Positions 1 through 9,882 are shown, counted from the first letter of the stretch. The stretch: DNA of 64,000 bases from Rhodoferax sp. (GCA_008015235.1 SSFF01000011.1:1-64000); one strand, 5' to 3'. Made by a program: numbers and translations. Notes: generated by a model not told the origin, from the sequence alone.

Positions 1-360
1 AGCAGCCTTCTTTGCAGGAGCAGCTTTCTTTGCAGGAGCAGCTTTCTTTGCAGGAGCAGCTTTCTTTGCAGGAGCAGCTTTCTTAGCGGGAGCAGCTTTC
101 TTAGCGGGAGCAGCTTTCTTAGCGGGAGCAGCTTTCTTAGCGGGAGCAGCTTTCTTAGCGGGAGCAGCCTTCTTAGCAGGAGCAGCCTTCTTAGCAGGAG
201 CAGCCTTCTTAGCAGGAGCAGCCTTCTTAGCAGGAGCAGCCTTCTTAGCAGGAGCAGCCTTCTTAGCAGGAGCAGCCTTCTTAGCAGGAGCAGCCTTCTT
301 AGCGGGAGCAGCCTTCTTAGCGGGAGCAGCCTTCTTAGCGGGAGCAGCCTTCTTGGCCGG
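1..360 (-). repeat. 18-bp coding tandem repeat, 20 units
   Basis: Unit AGCAGC[C/T]TTCTT[T/A]GC[A/G]GG repeats head to tail without spacers from 1 to 360 (last unit ...TTGGCCGG diverged). Confidence 0.97.
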
Positions 361-396
361 TGCGGCCTTGGCGGCGGGTTTCTTTGCAGTTGCCAT
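1..396 (-). CDS. Histone H1-like Lys/Ala/Pro-rich DNA-binding protein (N-terminal part; runs off the left edge of the window)
   Basis: Minus-strand ATG at 394-396 gives MATAKKPAAKAAPAKKAAPAKKAAPAKK..., a continuous PAKKAA repeat to position 1; composition typical of bacterial histone H1-like proteins. Confidence 0.85.
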   Translation of the reverse strand, partial: MATAKKPAAKAAPAKKAAPAKKAAPAKKAAPAKKAAPAKKAAPAKKAAPAKKAAPAKKAAPAKKAAPAKKAAPAKKAAPAKKAAPAKKAAPAKKAAPAKKAAPAKKAAPAKKAAPAKKAAPAKKAAPAKKAA

Positions 397-565
397 TGAT
401 ATTCTCCTTGAGTCGATTACAAAGAGCGTTTCCCGCGGATTTTGTGCGAGAAACGATCCATGGGGTTGGGTCGAGTCCCAGCCCCATGAACACGGTGCCA
501 CACCTCGCCCGCAAACCCACTGTGCGGGATGGGGAAGTGTGTTGGTCGGACGAGCATTGGCGCCT

Positions 566-1750
566 TCAATCCCACGACAATGCGCCGCCTGATTGGTATT
601 CAATCACGCGGGTTTCGAAGAAGTTGCGTTCCTTCTTCAGATCGATCATTTCGCTCATCCAGGGGAAGGGGTTCTCTTCGTTGGGGAAGAGGGCTTCCAG
701 TCCGATCTGGGTGGCACGGCGGTTGGCAATGTAGCGCAAGTAGCCTTTGAACATGGATGCGTTCATGCCGAGCACGCCGCGCGGCATGGTGTCTTCGGCG
801 TAGCGGTATTCGAGTTCCACAGCCTTTTCGAACAGGGCCTTGATCTCGGCCTTGAATTCGGCGGTCCACAGCTGCGGGTTTTCCATCTTCAGCTGGTTGA
901 TCAGGTCGATGCCGAAGTTGCAGTGCATGGACTCGTCGCGCAGGATGTACTGGTATTGCTCGGCAGCACCGGTCATCTTGTTCTGGCGGCCCATGGCCAG
1001 GATCTGGGTGAATCCCACGTAGAAGAACAGGCCTTCCATCAGGCAGGCAAATACGATCAGGGACTTGAGCAGGGTGCGGTCGGCTTCGATGGTGCCGGTC
1101 TTGAACTCGGGGTCCATGATCACGTCGATGAACGGAATCAGGAACTCGTCCTTGTCACGGATGGACGCCACCTCGTTGTAGGCGTTAAACACTTCGCCTT
1201 CGTCCAGGCCCAACGACTCCACGATGTACTGGTAGGCGTGGGTGTGGATAGCCTCTTCAAAAGCTTGGCGCAACATGAACTGGCGGCACTCGGGCGCGGT
1301 GATGTGACGGTAGGTGCCCAGAACGATGTTGTTGGCAGCCAGCGAGTCGGCGGTGACGAAGAAACCGAGGTTTCGCTTGATGATGCGACGCTCGTCTTCG
1401 GTAAGTCCCTTGGGGTCTTTCCACAACGCGATGTCGCGGTTCATGTTGACCTCTTGCGGCATCCAGTGATTCGCGCAGGAGGCCAAGTATTTCTCCCAGG
1501 CCCACTTGTACTTGAAAGGTACCAACTGGTTGACGTCGGTCTTGCCGTTGATGATGCGCTTGTCGGCAGCGCGTACGCGGCGTGCTTCTGCATTCATAGC
1601 AGGCTGCGTAGAAGTGGCGGGCGCTGCACGGCTATTGGTGCTTGCAGAAAAAGCGGGGGAGGGAGTCCCATGCGCTGCCAGTTGAGGGGCAGTCGGTTCG
1701 CGCATCACAGGCGCCGGTGTGGGTCTGACTTCTTCGTCCCAGTGCAACAT
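566..1750 (-). CDS. nrdB: Ribonucleoside-diphosphate reductase class Ia, beta subunit
   Basis: ORF 566..1762 with NrdB motifs ([42 protein letters not shown]); start MLHWDEE chosen. Next to nrdA on the same strand. Confidence 0.95.
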   Translation of the reverse strand: MLHWDEEVRPTPAPVMREPTAPQLAAHGTPSPAFSASTNSRAAPATSTQPAMNAEARRVRAADKRIINGKTDVNQLVPFKYKWAWEKYLASCANHWMPQEVNMNRDIALWKDPKGLTEDERRIIKRNLGFFVTADSLAANNIVLGTYRHITAPECRQFMLRQAFEEAIHTHAYQYIVESLGLDEGEVFNAYNEVASIRDKDEFLIPFIDVIMDPEFKTGTIEADRTLLKSLIVFACLMEGLFFYVGFTQILAMGRQNKMTGAAEQYQYILRDESMHCNFGIDLINQLKMENPQLWTAEFKAEIKALFEKAVELEYRYAEDTMPRGVLGMNASMFKGYLRYIANRRATQIGLEALFPNEENPFPWMSEMIDLKKERNFFETRVIEYQSGGALSWD

Positions 1751-1884
1751 AGGTGATTCCAATCAGGCGATTATGAGAGTGGTTGGATGAAATGGAAAGC
1801 AAATAAAAATCACACGGGCAACGCAACGCAGGATGTGTTGTGTTCGAACATCGAATGCATGTGTTGCACGTGTGTCATTGCAGC

Positions 1885-4812
1885 TTATTGGCAGGCTTCG
1901 CAGGTCGGGTCGTCGACACCGCAGAAGCGGATGTCGGTGGCTGCGACGGTGGCCGTTTCCATCTGTGCGCGCGCAGCGGCCGCAGCGGCTTCCAGTGCGC
2001 TCATGGGTGCGGCAGATTGCGCGCCACCATCGGTATTGGCCGACACGGCATTGAGGCGGCTCGACGACACCGTGGACTTCTCTGCGTGGGTGGCCGATGT
2101 GGTGCGCAGGTAGTAGGTGGTCTTGAGTCCGCGCAGCCAGGCCAGCTTGTAGGTTTCGTCGAGTTTCTTGCCCGAAGCGCCGGCCATGTAGATGTTGAGC
2201 GATTGGGCCTGGTCAATCCACTTCTGGCGCCGTGCAGCCGCTTCGACCAACCACTTGGCATCGACTTCGAATGCGGTGGCGTACAGCGCCTTCACCTCTT
2301 GCGGCACGCGGTCGATGGGTGCCAGCGAGCCGTCGAAGTGTTTGAGGTCCATGACCATGACTTCATCCCACAGTCCCAGGCGCTTGAGATCACGCACCAG
2401 GGAACCGTTGATGATGGTGAATTCACCCGACAGGTTGGATTTCACCGACAGGTTGCCGAAGCAGGGCTCGATCGAGGCATCCACGCCGATGATGTTGGAG
2501 ATGGTGGCGGTGGGGGCAATGGCCACGCAGTTGGAGTTGCGCATGCCGTCCTGTGCAATCTTCTTGCGCAGGGCATCCCAGTCCAGGCGCGAGGAGCGGT
2601 CGACTTCCACATAGCCGCCGCGGGCCTGGGCCAGCAGGTCCAGGCTGTCCATGGGTAGGATGCCCTTGTCCCACAGCGAACCCTTGTAGCTGGAGTAGCG
2701 ACCACGCTCCTTGGCCAGTTCGGTCGAGGCCCAGTAGGCGTAGTAGCAGATGGCTTCCATCGACTCGTCGGCAAACTCCAGTGCCGCGTCGCTGGCATAA
2801 GGGGTGCGCAGTGCGTACAGGCTGTCCTGGAAGGCCATGACACCCAGGCCCACGGGGCGATGGCGCAGGTTCGAATCGCGTGCCTTCTTGACGGCGTAGT
2901 AGTTGATGTCGACCACGTTGTCGAGCATGCGCATGGCCGTGGCGATGGTGCGTTGCAGCTTGGCGTGGTCGAGCTTGCCTTCTTTCAGGTGGTGCAGCAG
3001 ATTCACCGAACCGAGGTTGCACACCGCGGTTTCGTCGTCGGAGGTGTTGAGCGTGATTTCCGTGCACAGGTTGGACGAGTGCACCACGCCTACGTGCTGC
3101 TGGGGCGACCGCACATTGCAGGCGTCCTTGAAGGTGATCCAAGGGTGACCGGTTTCGAACAGCATGGTCAGCATCTTGCGCCACAGGTCGGTGGCCTGCA
3201 CCGTCTTGAAGGGCTTGATCTCGCCGCGGGCGGCGCGTGCTTCGTAGGCGGTGTAGGCGGCTTCGAACTCGGGACCGAACTTGTCGTGCAGGTCGGGCGT
3301 TTCGGATGGCGAGAACAGGGTCCATTCACCCTTTTCCATCACCCGGCGCATGAACAGGTCGGGAATCCAGTTGGCCGTGTTCATGTCGTGGGTGCGGCGG
3401 CGGTCGTCGCCGGTGTTCTTGCGCAGCTCCAGGAATTCTTCGATGTCCAGGTGCCAGGTTTCCAGGTAGGTACACACGGCACCCTTGCGCTTGCCACCCT
3501 GGTTCACGGCCACGGCGGTGTCGTTCACCACCTTGAGGAAGGGCACCACACCTTGGGATTCGCCGTTGGTGCCCTTGATGTGGCTGCCCAATGCGCGTAC
3601 GCGGGTCCAGTCATTGCCCAGGCCGCCGGCGAACTTGGACAGCAAGGCGTTTTCCTTGATGGAGTCGTAGATGCCGTTGAGATCGTCGGGAACCGTGGTC
3701 AGGTAGCACGAGGACAGCTGCGGGCGCAGCGTGGCCGAGTTGAATAGTGTCGGTGTGCTCGACATGAAGTCGAAGCTGGAGAGCACTTCGTAGAACTCGA
3801 TGGCACGGGCTTCGCGGTCGATTTCGTTCAGCGCCAGGCCCATGGCCACGCGCATGAAGAAGGCCTGCGGCATCTCGATGCGGCGCTTGCCCTTGTGCAG
3901 GAAATAGCGGTCGTACAGGGTTTGCAGGCCGAGATAGTCGAACTGCATGTCGCGCTCGGCCTTGAGGGCCTGGCCCAGACGCTCCAGGTCGAACTGCGCC
4001 AGACGCGGGTCCAGCAATTCATACTGGATGCCCTTCTGGATAAAGATGGGGAAATATTCGGCGTAGGCGGCCTGCATGTCCTGCGGTGCAATCGAGCGGC
4101 CAAGGATTTCACGGGTGATGGTGCCGAACAGCAGGCGCGCGGTGGCGTAGGTGTAGTCCGGGTCTTTTTCGATCAGCGTACGCGCGGCCAGGATGGCGGC
4201 CTTGTAGACCTCGTCCAGTGGCACGCCGTCGTACAGGTTGCGCATGGTTTCCGCCACGATGGGCTGCGCCTTGACGTCGACGCTCAGGCCCTGGCAAGCC
4301 GCCTCGATTTCCGCCTGCAGCTTGCCCAGGTCCAGCGCTACGCGCTCACCCTTGTCCAGCACATGGATCACGGGCGCTGCGGGAGCTTCGGGGGTAGCCT
4401 GTTTGGCGCGCTCCTGGGTGCGGCGTTCGCGGTACAGCACGTAGGCGCGGGCCACCTCATGGTTGGAGCTGCGCATCAGGCACAGCTCGACTTGGTCCTG
4501 CACGTCTTCGATGTGGAAGGTGCCGCCATTGGGGCGCGAGCGCATCAGGGCACGGATGACCTGCTGGGTCAGCTCTTCCACGGTTTCGCGCACGCTGGCC
4601 GATGCGGCGCCCTGGGTGCCATGGACGGCCAGGAAGGCCTTCATCATGGCCACGGCGATCTTGTTGGGTTCGAACGGAACGACCGCGCCATTGCGGCGGA
4701 TGATCTGGTAATGGTTGAGCATCTGGGGCGCGGTGGCACTTTCCTCGGTGCCGGGGTGTACCAGATTGAATGCGTGGCCGGCAGGCGCATTGACAGGGAC
4801 GGATGTTTGCAT
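1885..4812 (-). CDS. nrdA: Ribonucleoside-diphosphate reductase class Ia, alpha subunit
   Basis: 975 aa from ATG at 4812 (MQTSVPVNAP); contains NLCTEI..., MRNSNCVAIAPTATISNI, and a C-terminal CGVDDPTCEACQ cysteine tail. A GTG start at 4875 is the alternative. Confidence 0.95.
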   Translation of the reverse strand: MQTSVPVNAPAGHAFNLVHPGTEESATAPQMLNHYQIIRRNGAVVPFEPNKIAVAMMKAFLAVHGTQGAASASVRETVEELTQQVIRALMRSRPNGGTFHIEDVQDQVELCLMRSSNHEVARAYVLYRERRTQERAKQATPEAPAAPVIHVLDKGERVALDLGKLQAEIEAACQGLSVDVKAQPIVAETMRNLYDGVPLDEVYKAAILAARTLIEKDPDYTYATARLLFGTITREILGRSIAPQDMQAAYAEYFPIFIQKGIQYELLDPRLAQFDLERLGQALKAERDMQFDYLGLQTLYDRYFLHKGKRRIEMPQAFFMRVAMGLALNEIDREARAIEFYEVLSSFDFMSSTPTLFNSATLRPQLSSCYLTTVPDDLNGIYDSIKENALLSKFAGGLGNDWTRVRALGSHIKGTNGESQGVVPFLKVVNDTAVAVNQGGKRKGAVCTYLETWHLDIEEFLELRKNTGDDRRRTHDMNTANWIPDLFMRRVMEKGEWTLFSPSETPDLHDKFGPEFEAAYTAYEARAARGEIKPFKTVQATDLWRKMLTMLFETGHPWITFKDACNVRSPQQHVGVVHSSNLCTEITLNTSDDETAVCNLGSVNLLHHLKEGKLDHAKLQRTIATAMRMLDNVVDINYYAVKKARDSNLRHRPVGLGVMAFQDSLYALRTPYASDAALEFADESMEAICYYAYWASTELAKERGRYSSYKGSLWDKGILPMDSLDLLAQARGGYVEVDRSSRLDWDALRKKIAQDGMRNSNCVAIAPTATISNIIGVDASIEPCFGNLSVKSNLSGEFTIINGSLVRDLKRLGLWDEVMVMDLKHFDGSLAPIDRVPQEVKALYATAFEVDAKWLVEAAARRQKWIDQAQSLNIYMAGASGKKLDETYKLAWLRGLKTTYYLRTTSATHAEKSTVSSSRLNAVSANTDGGAQSAAPMSALEAAAAAARAQMETATVAATDIRFCGVDDPTCEACQ

Positions 4813-4887
4813 GAAATCCTCTAATGGGGTGGGAAGTTTGGGGCTGTCTCGGGCGGGTGCAGTCTCTTGATCCACGACATGGAAGCT

Positions 4888-4903
4888 GCACTACATCTAG
4901 TGT
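4888..4903. promoter_or_regulatory. Candidate NrdR box 1 (GCACTACATCTAGTGT)
   Basis: Close match to the NrdR-box consensus ACACTATATATAGTGT, immediately upstream of nrdA. Confidence 0.75.
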
Positions 4904-4918
4904 CGAAAGTATAACCGA

Positions 4919-4934
4919 CCACTACCAGTAGTGT
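4919..4934. promoter_or_regulatory. Candidate NrdR box 2 (CCACTACCAGTAGTGT)
   Basis: Second NrdR-box-like palindrome, start-to-start distance 31 bp (about three helical turns) from box 1, as usual for tandem NrdR sites. Confidence 0.75.
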
Positions 4935-5050
4935 TTGCTCGGGATTGTGGTGATTGTAAAAAACTGCAAGTTCTGCTAGTTTCTGGTGCGTGGCTTTACC
5001 GCCGCTCTTAATCTGGGAGCGGTTGACGCAGATGCAGCAAGGGCCGGCGC

Positions 5051-5656
5051 CTAAATGGCCGGAAAGTCGGTGGCGCGCAGATTGGCCAGTCCGCGCAATC
5101 GCGGCCAGTCAAAGCCCGGGCCGGGGTCGGCCTTGCGGCCGGGCGCGATGTGTTCGTGCCCGGCAACATGGGCCAGCGGGTACCGTGTGGCCAGGTCGCG
5201 CAGCAGCTGGGCCAGTCGCTGGTATTGCACCGCTTCAAAGCTTGAGCCTTCCAATCCTTCGAGCTCGATGCCCACCGAGTCGTCGTTGCAGTTGTCGCGC
5301 CCGCGGTAGTGCGAGCGCCCGGCATGCCAGGCACGCTCGTCACAGGACACAAACTGCCACAAGCTCCCGTTGCGTTCTATATAGAAGTGGGCCGAAACCT
5401 GCAGGCCGCGAATGCCCGCGTAGTAGGGGTGGGCGTTCCAGTCCAGCACATTGCTGAACAGTGCGTGCACGGCGCCGGTGCCGTACTGGCCGGGTGGCAG
5501 GCTGATGGAGTGGATGACGGCCAGGTCGACCACAGCCTGGGCTGGGCGCGGGCCGAAATTGGGGGAGGGCACGCGGTTGGCCCAGCGATGCCAGCCGCCC
5601 TCCTGCCACACGCAGGACGTTTCGTCGCTAGGAGTCAGCACGGGATTACTCGGCAT
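5051..5656 (-). CDS. ampD: 1,6-anhydro-N-acetylmuramyl-L-alanine amidase AmpD
   Basis: 201 aa from MPSNPVLTPSDETSC; amidase_2 features (VDLAVIHSISLPPGQYGTGAV..., CNDDSVGIELEG, VAGHEHIAPGRKADPGPGFDW). Confidence 0.93.
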   Translation of the reverse strand: MPSNPVLTPSDETSCVWQEGGWHRWANRVPSPNFGPRPAQAVVDLAVIHSISLPPGQYGTGAVHALFSNVLDWNAHPYYAGIRGLQVSAHFYIERNGSLWQFVSCDERAWHAGRSHYRGRDNCNDDSVGIELEGLEGSSFEAVQYQRLAQLLRDLATRYPLAHVAGHEHIAPGRKADPGPGFDWPRLRGLANLRATDFPAI

Positions 5657-7124
5657 CGCCGGCGCCGGGAATATCGATGTGCAGCCGGTCAATGCGGTAG
5701 CGGATCTGGCGCAGGCTGATGCCCAGGCGCTGGGCGGCCAGTGTGCGGTTGTAGCCCGTCGACTGCAGCACATGCACCAGAATCGCACGCTCTTCGTTGT
5801 CCAGGTGGGATTGCAGATCTTGAGGCACTATGGTCACCCGAGGCTCCTCTGGGGTGGCCGCTACAACAGCAGTGGCAATGGGCACCACGTTGTTGGGCAT
5901 CGCGCCTTGCTGCGGCAAGGACAACTCGCACAGGTCGAGAGAGTCACCATCGCTCAAGGCCACGGCCCGGTGCAGTATGTTTTCCAACTCGCGCACATTG
6001 CCCGGTAGGGGGTGCTGTTGCAGGCGCTCTAGCGCCCCGGGCCCCAGATGTTTGGGCGACATGCCGGATTCGCGTGCAATCCGTTCCAGCAGGGCATCGC
6101 ACAACAAGGGCAGGTCTTCGAGCCGCTCGCGCAGGGCTGGTATGGCGATGTCGATCACATTGAGCCGGTAGTACAGGTCCTGGCGGAAGCGCCCGGCCTG
6201 GACTTCGGCCTGCAGGTTCTTGTGCGTGGCACTGACGATGCGCACATCCACTGGTTCCTCCTGCTGCGCACCCAGCGCACGCACCGAGCGTTCCTGGATG
6301 GCGCGCAGCAGTTTCGATTGCATGGCCAAAGGCAGGTCGCCGATCTCGTCCAGAAACAGCGTCCCGCCTTGGGCGGTCTGGAAGAAACCGGGGCGATCCT
6401 GGGTGGCACCGGTGAAAGCGCCCTTGCGGGCACCAAAAAATTCGGCTTCCAGCAGGTGTTCGGGAATGGCGCTGCAGTTGACCGCCACCCAGGGTCCCAG
6501 GGCACGGTGGCTGCAGCGGTGGATGGCCTGGGCCACCAGTTCCTTGCCAGTGCCGGATTCGCCCCACACCATCACCGGCGCCATGCTGCGCGCCACCTTG
6601 ACCAGGCGTTCGCGCACCTGCCGCATCGCAGCAGACTGGCCGACCAGGCGCTGCAGGCGCTCGTCGTTTTGGGTGTCATGGTCAGCCGCTGGACGGCGCG
6701 ACAAGGCTTGCGGTGCGGAGGCGGTCGGAGCGGCCGGCAGCCCTTCGCGGATGGCAGCCGCCACCACGCTACGGAACTGGCGCAGATCGATTGGTTTGGT
6801 CAGGTAGTCAAAGGCCCCGGCCTTGAGCGAGCTCACAGCATTCTCGGCCGAACCATAGGCAGTGATGACAATGCTGCGCTCGGTGCGGCCCTGCGACTTG
6901 AGGAAGGCCAGGACTTCGGTGCCCAGCCCGTCGGGTAGGCGCATGTCGGTGAGTACCACCGCAAAGGACTGTGCCTGCAGGATTTGCAGTGCCTGGGCCA
7001 CCGACTCGGCTGTTTCCACGCGGTAGCCTTCGCGTAGGAGCGTGAGTTCGTACAGGGTGCGCAGGTCCGGCTCGTCGTCCAGCACCAGCACGCGCGGTTC
7101 GGTCAGTACAGCGTGGTTTGCCAT
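5646..7124 (-). CDS. pilR: Sigma-54-dependent response regulator, NtrC family, PilR-like
   Basis: REC domain (VLVLDDEPDLRTLYE), AAA+ with GESGTGKE and GAFTGA, C-terminal HTH; adjacent to a PilS-like kinase. Confidence 0.88.
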   Translation of the reverse strand: MANHAVLTEPRVLVLDDEPDLRTLYELTLLREGYRVETAESVAQALQILQAQSFAVVLTDMRLPDGLGTEVLAFLKSQGRTERSIVITAYGSAENAVSSLKAGAFDYLTKPIDLRQFRSVVAAAIREGLPAAPTASAPQALSRRPAADHDTQNDERLQRLVGQSAAMRQVRERLVKVARSMAPVMVWGESGTGKELVAQAIHRCSHRALGPWVAVNCSAIPEHLLEAEFFGARKGAFTGATQDRPGFFQTAQGGTLFLDEIGDLPLAMQSKLLRAIQERSVRALGAQQEEPVDVRIVSATHKNLQAEVQAGRFRQDLYYRLNVIDIAIPALRERLEDLPLLCDALLERIARESGMSPKHLGPGALERLQQHPLPGNVRELENILHRAVALSDGDSLDLCELSLPQQGAMPNNVVPIATAVVAATPEEPRVTIVPQDLQSHLDNEERAILVHVLQSTGYNRTLAAQRLGISLRQIRYRIDRLHIDIPGAGDAE

Positions 7125-8848
7125 GGTGTCGCAAGTGTATGGCCGGGGGCTGTCTGTGCGTCCGCGCGCAACGGCGTTAGTACAAACGCATTGCCCAGGG
7201 GTTCCGGGTGGGTGCTGCTGGCGGGCATTCGTCGGTAGTGGATGTTGGCGCCATGCTGGGCGCACAGTTCGCGGCAAATGAACAGGCCCAGGCCACTGGA
7301 ACGGCTTTCCGACGAAAAGAAGGGCTCGAACAAGTGCTGCTGCACCGAAGGGTCCAAGGGCGCGCCGTCGCTCCAGATGGCAATGCTAGCCACGCCTGTG
7401 GCGCTGGTGTCGACATGGACCTGGATGCCGTCGGGGCTGCCACTGGCGTAACGCAGCGCATTGTCGAGCAGGTTGAACAGGACGCGGCGCAGGTGATCGG
7501 CCTCAAATTGCACGGCCACCTCGGGGCCTGTGCACTCCACCGGCACCGCCTGGCTGCGCGGGTTTTGCTGCAGCCATTCGGCCACACTTTGGCGCACGCT
7601 GTCCTGCACGGCAATTGTCTCGCCTGTGCCGGGTTCGGCCAGGCCTTGGGGCTGTACACGGCTGACGTTGAGGATGTCGTCGACGATCTTGCCCAGGCGT
7701 TTGGCATTCTGATCGACCATGGTGGTCAGGCGACGCAGGCGCGGGTCGTCCAGGTCTTCACTGAGCAGGGCGTTGGCCTGGCTGATGGCGGCCAGTGGGT
7801 TGCGAATCTCATGGGCCACTGCCGCCGACATGCGCCCCATGCTGGCCAGCTTTTCGGTGCGCAGGCGCGCTTCCAGTTCGCGCAGGTCCTGCAGGAAGAC
7901 CACGCACAGGCTTTCGCCTTCGCTGCCCAGGGGCTGGGCCAGACGGGTGCGGGCCCGCAGGTGGCGTGCACCGCGCTGGGCGCGCTCCAGTCGGACATTC
8001 TCTTCCAGGGGGTGGCCGGTCCCCAGGCTGGTGCGGGCCAGCTGGACCAAGGGCGCCCAGCCCGCATGGGCCTTGAGGTCAATGGAAAGCGGGGTGTTGC
8101 CTTCAAGCCCCAGCATGTCACGCGCTGCCGGGTTGACGGCACGCACCCAGCCGTGCTGATCGACGATCAAGACACCGTCGGGCAGGCTCTCAATGACGAG
8201 TTCGTTGACCCGTTTCTGGACCGTGGCGGCCAGCAAACTGGTGCGCGCGCGTTCGCTTTCCGACACCAGACGCGCTGCGAGTTGCTGTGCCAGGAAGGCC
8301 ACGGCAAAGTAGCCGGCGCCGCTGAGGGCGGCCTGCACCAGGTAGGGCGTGGCATCGGTCAGCGTTTGCAGTGAATTCCAATAGCTTCCGGCCAGCAGCA
8401 GCAAGGTGACGCCGGCAGCGGTTCCCAGCGCCAGCGTCAGTGTGCCCAGCACCGCGGCCAAGAGGATGGGCAGTGCGAAAAGCGGGGTGTAGTTGATACC
8501 GGTGCTCTGCAAGGCCTGCAAGGCTGCAAACACCAGGATGTCGGCCCCCACCAGCAGGCCCCACAGGGGGTTGATGGCGCTGCCCAGGGCCTGAGGCTGC
8601 AGCATGTAGCGCGATACGCCAGTGGCGGCCAGGTACAGGCTGCACAGCAGCAGCAAGGTCAGGCTATGGGTGGGGGCGGTGACAAACAGCATGGCCTGCA
8701 CCGCGAGCAGCACGGCGCCGACAATCAGGCGTGCGGTCATGAAGCCGCGCCACAGCCGGTGGGTTTCGGGCGTGGCAGCCGCGGCTACGGTGTAAAGGCG
8801 CGACTCACCGAACCATGATTGCTCTGCCGCGGGTTCGCTGACCGGCAT
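7103..8848 (-). CDS. pilS: Membrane sensor histidine kinase, PilS-like
   Basis: N-terminal TM helices, PAS-like region, H-box AVAHEIRNPLAAI, N-box LLDNALRYA, G-box SSGLGLFICRELC; overlaps pilR. Confidence 0.87.
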   Translation of the reverse strand: MPVSEPAAEQSWFGESRLYTVAAAATPETHRLWRGFMTARLIVGAVLLAVQAMLFVTAPTHSLTLLLLCSLYLAATGVSRYMLQPQALGSAINPLWGLLVGADILVFAALQALQSTGINYTPLFALPILLAAVLGTLTLALGTAAGVTLLLLAGSYWNSLQTLTDATPYLVQAALSGAGYFAVAFLAQQLAARLVSESERARTSLLAATVQKRVNELVIESLPDGVLIVDQHGWVRAVNPAARDMLGLEGNTPLSIDLKAHAGWAPLVQLARTSLGTGHPLEENVRLERAQRGARHLRARTRLAQPLGSEGESLCVVFLQDLRELEARLRTEKLASMGRMSAAVAHEIRNPLAAISQANALLSEDLDDPRLRRLTTMVDQNAKRLGKIVDDILNVSRVQPQGLAEPGTGETIAVQDSVRQSVAEWLQQNPRSQAVPVECTGPEVAVQFEADHLRRVLFNLLDNALRYASGSPDGIQVHVDTSATGVASIAIWSDGAPLDPSVQQHLFEPFFSSESRSSGLGLFICRELCAQHGANIHYRRMPASSTHPEPLGNAFVLTPLRADAQTAPGHTLATPWQTTLY

Positions 8849-9082
8849 TCACGGCTCCGCGCGTTGGCGATGGGCTTCGCAGCAGTACCAGCCTTTGTGC
8901 CCTTGCAGGCTTTCCGGCTGTGGCACATTGAGCCCACACAGCGCGCACGCCTGCATGGGGGTGCTAGCGCCCGTGCCAGGCATCTGCGGTGGCGGTTTGC
9001 GCTGTTGCAAACGGCCATTGCGCTGGCTTTGCCATTTCCAGCACAGCAGCCCCACCAGCGCTAGGACGATCAGGTATTTCAC
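8849..9082 (-). CDS. Small PP0621-like membrane-anchored protein with a Cys-pair motif
   Basis: GTG start at 9082: one TM helix then CALCGLNVPQPESLQGHKGWYCCEAHR. Confidence 0.65.
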   Translation of the reverse strand: MKYLIVLALVGLLCWKWQSQRNGRLQQRKPPPQMPGTGASTPMQACALCGLNVPQPESLQGHKGWYCCEAHRQRAEP

Positions 9083-9882
9083 GCGCCACGCCCCAGAATC
9101 ACTTCCAGCACGAAACGCGAACCCACGTAGGCCAGCAGCAGCAGGGCGGAACCGGCATACAGGAAGCGTGTGGCGCGCTTGCCACGCCAGCCGGCGAACT
9201 GGCGCCCGGCCAGCAGCACGGCAAACACCAGCCAGGCAAGCAGACCAAACACGGTCTTGTGGTTCCACACCCAGGCGTGGCCGTGGCCGTAGAGCACGTC
9301 ACCGAACAGCCAGCCTGCAGCCAGCGTGAGCGTCAGCAAGGCAAAGCCGGCCGTGGCCAGGCGGTAGGTGAGCCGCTCGAGTGTGAGCAGCGGAATGCCG
9401 GTGTGCGGGTCTTCGGCCAGGCGGATGCGCGATTCGGCCCGGGTCATCAAGAAGGCATGGACCACTGCAGCGGCAAACAGGCCGTAGCAGGCGACGCCCA
9501 GCGCCAGGTGCAGGGCCAGCCAGCCCGAGGGGTTGCTGGAGAGGTGGCTGCCCGGAAACACCTCGGCCAGGGCCACGGCCGCCACACCGATGGCGCTGAG
9601 GGCCCAGCGGGTCTGGATCTGGGGGAAGAATTGCGCCTCGACGGCGTAGACCGCAGCCACCAGCCATACCGTCATGGACAGGGCCGGGGCGAATCCAAAG
9701 CGTGCCTCGCTGCCGGTAATGCCCACGCCCAGCGCCAACGCATGGAACAGCCAGGCCACCAGCACCCAGCGCTTGGCGGCCTGCTGGGCCGTGCGTTCGC
9801 CCATGACAGCGGGCCAGGCGTAACAAACTGCGGCCAGGACAGTGGCCGCGAGACTGACGGGGGAGGCGCTGGCTAAAATCAT
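9079..9882 (-). CDS. CcsA/YpjD-like inner-membrane cytochrome c assembly protein
   Basis: Multi-TM 267 aa protein with GDVLYGHGHAWVWNHKTVFGLLAW (CcsA-like). Confidence 0.75.
   Translation of the reverse strand: MILASASPVSLAATVLAAVCYAWPAVMGERTAQQAAKRWVLVAWLFHALALGVGITGSEARFGFAPALSMTVWLVAAVYAVEAQFFPQIQTRWALSAIGVAAVALAEVFPGSHLSSNPSGWLALHLALGVACYGLFAAAVVHAFLMTRAESRIRLAEDPHTGIPLLTLERLTYRLATAGFALLTLTLAAGWLFGDVLYGHGHAWVWNHKTVFGLLAWLVFAVLLAGRQFAGWRGKRATRFLYAGSALLLLAYVGSRFVLEVILGRGA

Noticed and set aside
1-360. CRISPR-like array at the left edge
   Set aside because: Units are contiguous 18-mers without spacers and encode PAKKAA in frame; it is a coding tandem repeat.
593-1756. 387-aa plus-strand ORF opposite nrdB
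   Set aside because: Antisense shadow ORF typical of GC-rich codon bias; the opposite strand has an unambiguous NrdB.
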